A stretch of DNA of 64,000 nucleotides, from positions 496,001-560,000 of the forward strand of contig NZ_JARTWB010000002.1 of assembly GCF_031450785.1 (NCBI RefSeq). The letters are read 5' to 3'. The notes under the pieces are model-generated. The model was not told the DNA's origin. It ran no database searches and worked only from the letters and a program-made list of their open reading frames with translations. The stretch is from Caballeronia sp. LZ062. GTDB lineage: Bacteria; Pseudomonadota; Gammaproteobacteria; Burkholderiales; Burkholderiaceae. A program made the position numbers and the translations under genes. Position 1 is the stretch's first letter, and each line of letters begins with the position of its first letter. Of the stretch, positions 58,371-64,000 are shown piece by piece.

Positions 58371-60077
58371 TCAAAGCTGCTCGTCGACGGGCAGCAGTTC
58401 GAAAACGCCCGTCATCGCGTTACGGTAAATGCCGGCTTCGGGATCGAAGTTATACGTCACCGTGCCGATGTCTTCCTGACTAGTCCACACGAGACCGGAC
58501 TGCGGCGAGCCGGTGCGGCGCAGTTCCGCCATCACCGCCGCGCTCGCCAGTTCCACGCGCCAGCTCGCTTTCGGCGAGATGCCTCTCTCGAAGAGCGCGG
58601 CGACTTGCTCCGCGACCGGCTTGCTGTGAACCACGAGCGCCAGTTCCGTGTTGAGCCGCGCCGAGCGCGGATCGAGATTCATGGAGCCGATCACGAGGAT
58701 ACTCCGATCGATCACATACGCCTTGGCATGCAGACTCGCGCGCGACGAAGAGCCGAAGAGACCGGGCGGCGGGCGGCTTTCGCCTTCGGGCTGAAGCGGC
58801 TTGAATTCGTACAGCTCCACGCCGTTGCGCAAAAGCGGAATGCGATACGGCGCGTAACCCGCCTGGACCGCGACGGCATCCGTGGCGGCGAGCGAGTTCG
58901 TCAGCACCGCGACCCGCACGTGGCGGCGCGTGACGTCGGCGAGCGCCTTCACGCCTACGTCGTGTGGCACGAAATACGGCGAGAGGATCAGGAATTCGCT
59001 CTGCGCGTTTTTCATCAGCTCGGCGAGCCGCGTCATCGGCGGGCTCTTGTAGTCGTCGCTCGGATGTTCAATTTTCGACGGCGAATCTGCTTCGAACTCC
59101 GCCCGCGCCCAGACGAGGCCCATCTCGTCGCGCGAGATCTGCTGGGCGAGCGGCGTCGCGTTGAGCGGCTTGGCGTTGAGCGGATCGGCTTCTTCGCGCC
59201 AGTGCTTGCGCAGGTCTTCGCGCGTCTTGTCGAGATCGGCTGGATCGAACTTTTGTTTGTTCAACACGCGCAGCGGGTACGAGAGCGTGCTGTTCCAGTA
59301 GTCGTCGAAGCTCGCGGAGACTTTGTGCACGACCGGGCCGGCGGTGAACATGTCAAGATCGCGAAATTGCAGCGTCGGGCTCGCGTTGAAGTATTCGTCG
59401 CCGAGATTTCGGCCGCCGACAATCGCAATCTGGTTGTCCGCGATCATCGCCTTGTTATGCATGCGGCGCGTGAAGTGGTTCAGCTTCGTGAAGAAGTTCT
59501 GCGTGCGTTCGGCGAAGCTGCGCTGCGCGCTGCCGTAAGGATTGAAAACGCGAATCTCGATGTTGTCGTGCGAGTTCAGCGCCGCCATGATGCGGTCGAT
59601 GTCCTTGAAGTTCAGATCGTCCACCAGCATGCGCACGCGCACGCCGCGATCCGCCGCGTAGAGCGCGGCGCCGAGCAATAGCTTGCCGGTGTTGTCCTCT
59701 TCGGCGATGTAGTACTGCATGTCGAGCGTCTTCGTCGCGGCGCGCGCCAGCGCGACGCGCGCCTGAAGCGCGTCCGACCCGGTCGGCAGAAGGCGCACGG
59801 CGGATTCGCCCGGATGCTGCTTTTCGAGCGGCGCAAGCGCCGTTTGTAACGGCGTCGGCTCGGTCGCAGAGAGCGCGTGCGTCACCGGGCGATCGAACGC
59901 GGTGGCGGGCGGGCGCGTCGCGCAACCGGCGCAGACTGCGGCGATCATCGCCATGACCGCCGCGACCGCGATGCGGTGCGTGCGGTGTTTGCAGCTCGGC
60001 CACCTCGTTGTCTTGGTCGCGCCTGAAGCGCGCGCGACTCCCCATTCGGCTTGGCGAATTCCCCGGTTTTCCGACAC
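58371..60077 (-). CDS. Phospholipase D-family protein (cardiolipin synthase-like), membrane-anchored
   Basis: This ~568-residue protein has two PLD HKD motifs: HNKAMIADNQIAIVGGRNLG and LHAKAYVIDRSILVIGSMN. The N-terminal region carries a hydrophobic stretch ending AAVCAGC (lipobox-like). DMQYYIAEEDNTGKLLLGAA and NPYGSAQRSF match the DUF/PLD-family consensus. The GTG at 60077 is used because a good SD (AGAGGAAG) lies upstream. Activity on phospholipids or nucleotides is not known; cardiolipin or lipid remodelling is inference. Confidence 0.8.
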   Translation of the reverse strand: MSENRGIRQAEWGVARASGATKTTRWPSCKHRTHRIAVAAVMAMIAAVCAGCATRPPATAFDRPVTHALSATEPTPLQTALAPLEKQHPGESAVRLLPTGSDALQARVALARAATKTLDMQYYIAEEDNTGKLLLGAALYAADRGVRVRMLVDDLNFKDIDRIMAALNSHDNIEIRVFNPYGSAQRSFAERTQNFFTKLNHFTRRMHNKAMIADNQIAIVGGRNLGDEYFNASPTLQFRDLDMFTAGPVVHKVSASFDDYWNSTLSYPLRVLNKQKFDPADLDKTREDLRKHWREEADPLNAKPLNATPLAQQISRDEMGLVWARAEFEADSPSKIEHPSDDYKSPPMTRLAELMKNAQSEFLILSPYFVPHDVGVKALADVTRRHVRVAVLTNSLAATDAVAVQAGYAPYRIPLLRNGVELYEFKPLQPEGESRPPPGLFGSSSRASLHAKAYVIDRSILVIGSMNLDPRSARLNTELALVVHSKPVAEQVAALFERGISPKASWRVELASAAVMAELRRTGSPQSGLVWTSQEDIGTVTYNFDPEAGIYRNAMTGVFELLPVDEQL

Positions 60078-60255
60078 TTCGCTTCCTCTTTTTTGTTTGT
60101 TCGATTCGGCTGCTTCGGTGCGACCGTTCACAGCAACAGCAGCTTCGGCGCGCAGCAAGAAGTGTTCTCGCCGACGCGACGTCTCGAAAATATTTTAGGG
60201 GAATTGACGTGCTGGCCAGGCGAGCGACCGCACGATGCGCGGGAATCGAAGGCCG

Positions 60256-60283
60256 AAAAAAAGCCCGCTCGGCAGAGCGGGCT
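60256..60283 (-). terminator. Intrinsic terminator of the MATE gene
   Basis: AGCCCGCTC and GAGCGGGCT pair within 60262-60283, followed on the minus strand by seven T's (A-run at 60256-60262). Confidence 0.9.
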
Positions 60284-60398
60284 ATAACCCCTGTTACTGG
60301 AAAAAGTCTCAAGGAGGAGACGGGTTCATCCTAACAAGGCGTGCTCCACGGACCAACCAAGCAATCTTGCTTTGCATATGCCGTGGCAGGTGAACCGC

Positions 60399-61838
60399 TC
60401 AGGCGACGCTTTTCGGCGCGCCATCGACGCTCGCGGCTGCACGCGCGACGCCCGTTTCCACCATCCGCTTGCTGATGCGATGAAAGCGCAGCGTCATCAG
60501 CACGGCGACGCTCGCCAGTCCCGCCGCGAGCCCCCACCACAATCCTTTGGCACCCAGCTCGAAGTGAAATGCGAGCACATAACCGGTAGGAAAGCCGACG
60601 CCCCAGTAGCCGAACGCGGCGGCAAGCATCGGCACACGCGTGTCTTTCAGTCCGCGCAGACAGCCTGAGCCGACCGTCTGCATACCGTCGACGATCTGGA
60701 ACACCGCCGCAACGCTCAGAAGCGATGCGGCAAGCGCGACGGTTCGCGCGTTCGCGGGATCGTCGAGATGCAGATACAGCCCGACGATCGCGCGCGGCAC
60801 GATAATCAACACGAGCCCCGAGCACATCATGAAGCCCACGCCGAGCGCCAGCGCGACGAAGCCCGCGTGGCGCGCGGCGACCGGCACGCCCGCGCCGGCC
60901 CAGTAGCCGACGCGCACGTTCGCCGCCTGTCCGATGGCGAGCGGCACCATGAAGGCCGCCGACGCCACGTTGAGCGCGATCTGATGCGCGGCGAGCGGCG
61001 CTTCGCCGAGCAGACCGACCATCATGCCGGTGGCGAGAAAGAGCGTCGATTCGACGCCATACGTGATCGCGACCGGCCAGCCGATGCCGAAGAGTTCGCC
61101 CATGAGCGGCAGATGCGGCCGCGCCGCGGCGACGAAATGCCGGTAGCGCGGACGCAGATGCAGCAGCGCGACGAGCGACAAAGCGGTCAGCCAGACGGTG
61201 ATCGCGGTCGCCGCAGCGGAACCGAGAAAGCCTTCTCGCGGCAGGCCGTATGCGCCGTGGATCAGCCCGTAGTTCAGAAAGCCGTTGACGAACACGCCGC
61301 CGATGGACACCCACAGCAGGCGCTTCGCCGCGCCGATGGCCGGCAAGAACGCGCGCATCATGCCGATGCCGATCAGGCTGCCCGGCGTGCTCCAGCGCAA
61401 AACCGCGCAGTACTCGCCGACGTTGTGCGCGAGCGTCGCGGGTTCGTGGAACGCGAGCAGGATCGGCTCGGCGCAGGACAGCAGCACGAACGCGGGCACG
61501 GCAAGCAATACGGACAGCACGAGCCCCGTCCAGTAGATGCCCGGCACGCGCTCTTCGGCGTCCGCGCCGCGCGCATGCGCCACGGCCACGCTCACCGACG
61601 TGAGCACGCCTTGCAGCAGCGTTACCACGACGAAGAACATGTTGGCGCCCAGACCGCCCGCCGCGAGCGCGTCGGGGCCTAGCGAGCCGAGCAGGATCGT
61701 ATCGGTGACGCCCATCGCCATTTGCGACAGTTGCGCGATGGCAAGCGGCGCGGCGAGGCGCGCGGTATCGACGGCGTGGCGAGACAGGCTGGGGTGTCGC
61801 CTATGCGCGCGTGTCGCGCGGCTGGTGTGCGATTGCAT
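60399..61838 (-). CDS. MATE-family multidrug efflux transporter
   Basis: This 479-residue protein has about twelve hydrophobic helices in two pseudo-symmetric halves. Family landmarks are AAPLAIAQLSQMAMGVTDTI (residues ~29-48), LGPDALAAGGLG, and, in the second half, GWPVAITYGVESTLFLATG and GEAPLAAHQIALNVAS. MATE proteins export cationic compounds in exchange for Na+ or H+; substrates are not predictable. An acidic residue typical of the N-lobe site is present in TDTILLG. Its terminator lies at 60256-60283. Confidence 0.9.
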   Translation of the reverse strand: MQSHTSRATRAHRRHPSLSRHAVDTARLAAPLAIAQLSQMAMGVTDTILLGSLGPDALAAGGLGANMFFVVVTLLQGVLTSVSVAVAHARGADAEERVPGIYWTGLVLSVLLAVPAFVLLSCAEPILLAFHEPATLAHNVGEYCAVLRWSTPGSLIGIGMMRAFLPAIGAAKRLLWVSIGGVFVNGFLNYGLIHGAYGLPREGFLGSAAATAITVWLTALSLVALLHLRPRYRHFVAAARPHLPLMGELFGIGWPVAITYGVESTLFLATGMMVGLLGEAPLAAHQIALNVASAAFMVPLAIGQAANVRVGYWAGAGVPVAARHAGFVALALGVGFMMCSGLVLIIVPRAIVGLYLHLDDPANARTVALAASLLSVAAVFQIVDGMQTVGSGCLRGLKDTRVPMLAAAFGYWGVGFPTGYVLAFHFELGAKGLWWGLAAGLASVAVLMTLRFHRISKRMVETGVARAAASVDGAPKSVA

Positions 61839-61999
61839 GATCGAGGAAATGAGCGGAACGGGCGCGCAAACTCGCAGGTAGGCCCGCGCTGAAACCGGAA
61901 CGAAAGACGCCTAGCTTATTGCCTCGCGCGCGGCATGTCGATGACGCACCTTGTTATGGCTGGCTTTTCGCAATCGGCGGGCGCATGAGCGCAAAGGAA

Positions 62000-62221
62000 T
62001 CAGCCGGGCGCGCGGACGCGAATCTTCTGGCCGTCGAGCATCACGACCTGACCTGCGCGGATCTTGCACGTCTTGCGCAGTTCCACTTGGCCGTCGACGG
62101 TCACGTCGCCCATCGCGACGCGCGCCTTCGCGGAGCCGCCGCTGTCGGCGAGGCCCATCAGCTTGAGCAGATTGTGGAGTTCGACGTAGTCACCCGTGAG
62201 GGTGAATTGAAGCTGCGGCAT
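62000..62221 (-). CDS. S4-domain RNA-binding protein (YbcJ-like)
   Basis: This 73-residue protein is essentially one S4 domain: YVELHNLLKLMGLADSGG, then ARVAMGDVTVDGQVELRKTCKIRAGQ. The ATG at 62221 (MPQLQFTLTGDY) is the family start. The family binds RNA; its exact role in ribosome function is not settled. A longer frame begins at 62257. Confidence 0.85.
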   Translation of the reverse strand: MPQLQFTLTGDYVELHNLLKLMGLADSGGSAKARVAMGDVTVDGQVELRKTCKIRAGQVVMLDGQKIRVRAPG

Positions 62222-62514
62222 GGCGGACGGGCGTTTGAGCGGCGCAAAGACCACCATGATAAACCAGCGCCCCCGCGACCTACGGGCACGTGCCGTGCTC
62301 TATCGAAATCGACCGTCGATTCGTCGGACGAACAAGATGTAGCGAAGTGAAACCGTCGGTAACAATGACTGGTTTCGCGAAACTCGCGCGTCGTCCGGCT
62401 GGTCTGTACGTTTGATCGATGCAGCTTCGGTCATCTTCTAAACGACAAGTCGCGTCACCGCGCTCAGGTTTTCCTGAAACGCGTCTGGCCGACACACCCA
62501 GAGAGGACAAGCTC

Positions 62515-62916
62515 ATGACTAAGGCTCGAATTCTGATGATCGGTGCAGCTTTCGCCACGCTGGCCGCCACCGGCGCACAGGCGCAAACCGCCCAGCCGAC
62601 GGACTCGGCTCCCGGCCAGGCCCCGATGCAGGCGCAGCAGCAAGTGTCGCCGCCGCCGCAGAACGTGGTCGCCCCGGCATCGCCCGATCCGCTGGTTCAA
62701 AAGCGCAATGCCGACGCCCAGGCGAACGCCGAATATCGCGCGTCCAAGAAGGCGTCGAAGGCCGAGATGAAGGCTGCCGACAAGCAGGCCAAGCAGCAGT
62801 ACAAGGAGCAGGTCCGCAACGCGAAGATCAATCGCAAGGCCGACAAGGCCGCCGCGAAAGACGACCTGAACGCCGCGACCGACCGCACGCCGAAGGATGA
62901 AGGCGAGCAGCAATAA
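62515..62916 (+). CDS. Secreted Lys/Ala-rich protein of unknown function
   Basis: This 133-residue protein has a signal peptide (MTKARILMIGAAFATLA..., cleavage near AQAQ), then a Gln/Pro-rich spacer and a Lys/Ala/Asp-rich charged segment likely to form one long helix. It has no Cys in the mature part. A GAGAGGA ribosome site precedes the ATG. The downstream gene is similar in composition. The family is unknown. Confidence 0.7.
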   Translation: MTKARILMIGAAFATLAATGAQAQTAQPTDSAPGQAPMQAQQQVSPPPQNVVAPASPDPLVQKRNADAQANAEYRASKKASKAEMKAADKQAKQQYKEQVRNAKINRKADKAAAKDDLNAATDRTPKDEGEQQ

Positions 62917-62998
62917 TCGCGTGAACGCCGCGAAGCCTTGATTTGACCGGCTTCGCGGTGCAAGCACAACGACCACAACAAGACCCACGGAGGACGCC

Positions 62999-63259
62999 AT
63001 GAATCGACGCACCCATGCACTGCTGGCTGCGCTCATCGCGGGCGCACTGACGAGCGTGAGCGCGGCATCGGCTTTCGCGCAGACGACGAGCGACGCGCCG
63101 ACCCACGCCGACAAAAAGGCCGCGAAGAAGCAGGCCGAAGCCGACAAGGACGCCGCCGTCGCGCAGGCGAAGGCGGACAAGAAGAAGACCGAGTCGCAAT
63201 CGGAAGCGAACGAAGCGGCGGCCAAGGCCAATCTGAAGGACGCGAAGAAGGCCGATTGA
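62999..63259 (+). CDS. Secreted Lys/Ala-rich small protein of unknown function
   Basis: This 86-residue protein has a signal peptide ending near AFAQ. The mature ~55 residues are almost all Ala, Lys, Glu, Asp and Gln, in a helical pattern (KKAAKKQAEADKDAAV). A GGAGGA ribosome site precedes the ATG. It resembles the previous gene and the two may be distant paralogs. The function is unknown. Confidence 0.7.
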   Translation: MNRRTHALLAALIAGALTSVSAASAFAQTTSDAPTHADKKAAKKQAEADKDAAVAQAKADKKKTESQSEANEAAAKANLKDAKKAD

Positions 63260-63343
63260 GGTCGATTAAGGTCGATCAGGCGCGTCCTGGTAAGCCGCGG
63301 CCGTCGACCGAAAGACGTGCCGCGGCAAAGACTTGCGTGCGCG

Positions 63344-63363
63344 GGTTGTATGGATATACAGTA
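63344..63363 (+). promoter_or_regulatory. LexA-box-like sequence upstream of the UvrD-like helicase gene
   Basis: The 20-mer GGTTGTATGGATATACAGTA matches 15 of 20 positions of the SOS consensus; the right half (ATATACAGTA) is perfect and the left half-site is TTGT instead of CTGT. It ends 32 bases before the proposed GTG start, so repression by LexA is plausible. Confidence 0.5.
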
Positions 63364-63394
63364 TGCGTCACTTCTTCGACGCCCGCTTTTCTCT

Positions 63395-64000
63395 GTGCTG
63401 ACCCTTCCGGACGACACCGCCACCGCCGACGCCTCCTCGGAGCAAGTCGCCGCTTATCTTGCCAAGCTCAACGATGCGCAGCGCCGGGCGGTCGAATTCG
63501 GCGTCGACGCGCCGGGGCGCTGCGCCGGTCCATTGCTCGTGATCGCAGGCGCAGGGTCCGGCAAGACGAACACGCTCGCGCACCGCGTCGCGCATCTGCT
63601 GGTGAAGGGCGCCGATCCGCATCGCATTCTGCTGCTGACGTTTTCGCGCCGCGCGGCGCTCGAAATGACGCGTCGCGTGACGCGCATCGCGACGAACGCG
63701 CTCGGCAACAAGAGCGCCATCGCGCAGGGGCTCACGTGGTCCGGCACGTTTCACGGCATCGGCGCGCGGCTCTTGCGCGATTACGCCGATCTCGTCGGCC
63801 TCGCGCCGTCGTTCACCATCAACGACCGCGAAGACTCCGCCGACCTGATGAATCTCGTGCGGCACGAACTCGGGCTCTCGGCCAAAGAGAAGCGGTTCCC
63901 GGCCAAGTCCACGTGCTTTGCCATCTACTCGCGCGTGGTGAACACGGGCGCGTCGCTCGCAACCGTGCTCGACCAGTCGTACCCGTGGTGCCGCGAGTGG
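63395..64000 (+). CDS. UvrD/Rep-family superfamily I DNA helicase, 5' part
   Basis: The gene begins at a GTG at 63395 and runs off the window end, giving ~202 residues. The Q motif region (LNDAQRRAVEFG) is followed by Walker A AGAGSGKTNTLAHRVAHLL. Motif Ia is LLLTFSRRAALEMTRRV. This is a 3'-5' SF1A helicase of the UvrD/Rep group. The TFSRRAALEM form is more divergent than in housekeeping UvrD, so it may be a second UvrD-like helicase rather than UvrD itself. A LexA-like site lies just upstream. Confidence 0.85.
   Translation, partial: MLTLPDDTATADASSEQVAAYLAKLNDAQRRAVEFGVDAPGRCAGPLLVIAGAGSGKTNTLAHRVAHLLVKGADPHRILLLTFSRRAALEMTRRVTRIATNALGNKSAIAQGLTWSGTFHGIGARLLRDYADLVGLAPSFTINDREDSADLMNLVRHELGLSAKEKRFPAKSTCFAIYSRVVNTGASLATVLDQSYPWCREW

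Noticed and set aside
1..64000. Prophage, integron, insertion sequence or toxin-antitoxin module
   Set aside because: No integrase, transposase, capsid or recognisable TA pair was seen on either strand; gene content and order are those of a core chromosome.

Overview
The window is a gene-dense, GC-rich stretch of a betaproteobacterial main chromosome, most likely Burkholderiaceae (Burkholderia / Paraburkholderia / Caballeronia group). The evidence is the core gene order: ompA-ubiG-gph, then gyrA-serC-pheA-tyrA-aroA-cmk-rpsA-ihfB-lapA-lapB, then hldA-hldD-cysM, rpsP-rimM-trmD-rplS, and folA/pmbA/darP/mog/orn/rsgA. A split-free tmRNA encodes the tag ANDDTFALAA. There are no prophage genes, insertion sequences, CRISPR arrays, tRNAs or rRNAs. 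The genus call is inference.

Layout. 1-6.0 kb is the accessory-looking part. It holds the end of a substrate-binding-domain gene, a small secreted protein, a GT4 glycosyltransferase and a secreted PIG-L-type deacetylase carrying ricin-like and FG-GAP repeats. Between the two convergent genes lies a 1.2-kb degenerate tandem array with a period of about 148 bp. Its units match the 3' end of the deacetylase gene plus a GC-rich hairpin. 6.0-9.3 kb carries ssrA, a candidate structured RNA and the minus-strand ompA-ubiG-gph group. 9.9-21 kb carries gyrase A, serine and aromatic amino-acid biosynthesis (serC, pheA, tyrA, aroA), cmk, rpsA and ihfB. 21-26.3 kb is envelope assembly: lapA/lapB, UDP-glucose dehydrogenase, and heptose genes hldA and hldD. 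26.4-38 kb carries a ComEA-like protein, cysM, mltB, an HDAC-like deacetylase, the metNIQ methionine importer, etfBA with an acyl-CoA dehydrogenase, and dadA divergent from an Lrp-type regulator. 38.8-49.4 kb carries an SOS-box-preceded radical SAM protein, the rpsP operon, a Nudix hydrolase, a CobD-like protein, rsgA, an M48 protease, orn, mog and darP. 49.6-64 kb carries pmbA, folA, a VpsR-like sigma-54 activator, thyA, an ArsR-like regulator with a perfect 66-bp internal duplication, a thioesterase, fumC, a phospholipase D-like lipoprotein, a MATE exporter, an S4 protein, two Lys/Ala-rich secreted proteins, and the start of a UvrD-like helicase with a LexA-like site upstream.

Most of the window is housekeeping. 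The most unusual elements are the 2.35-3.65 kb array, the candidate structured RNA near ssrA, the 20-bp perfect palindrome in the folA-thyA interval, the in-frame 66-bp duplication, and the two LexA-box candidates. I did not find a clear new multi-gene system. Product names rest on recognising family motifs by eye; no database search was run.
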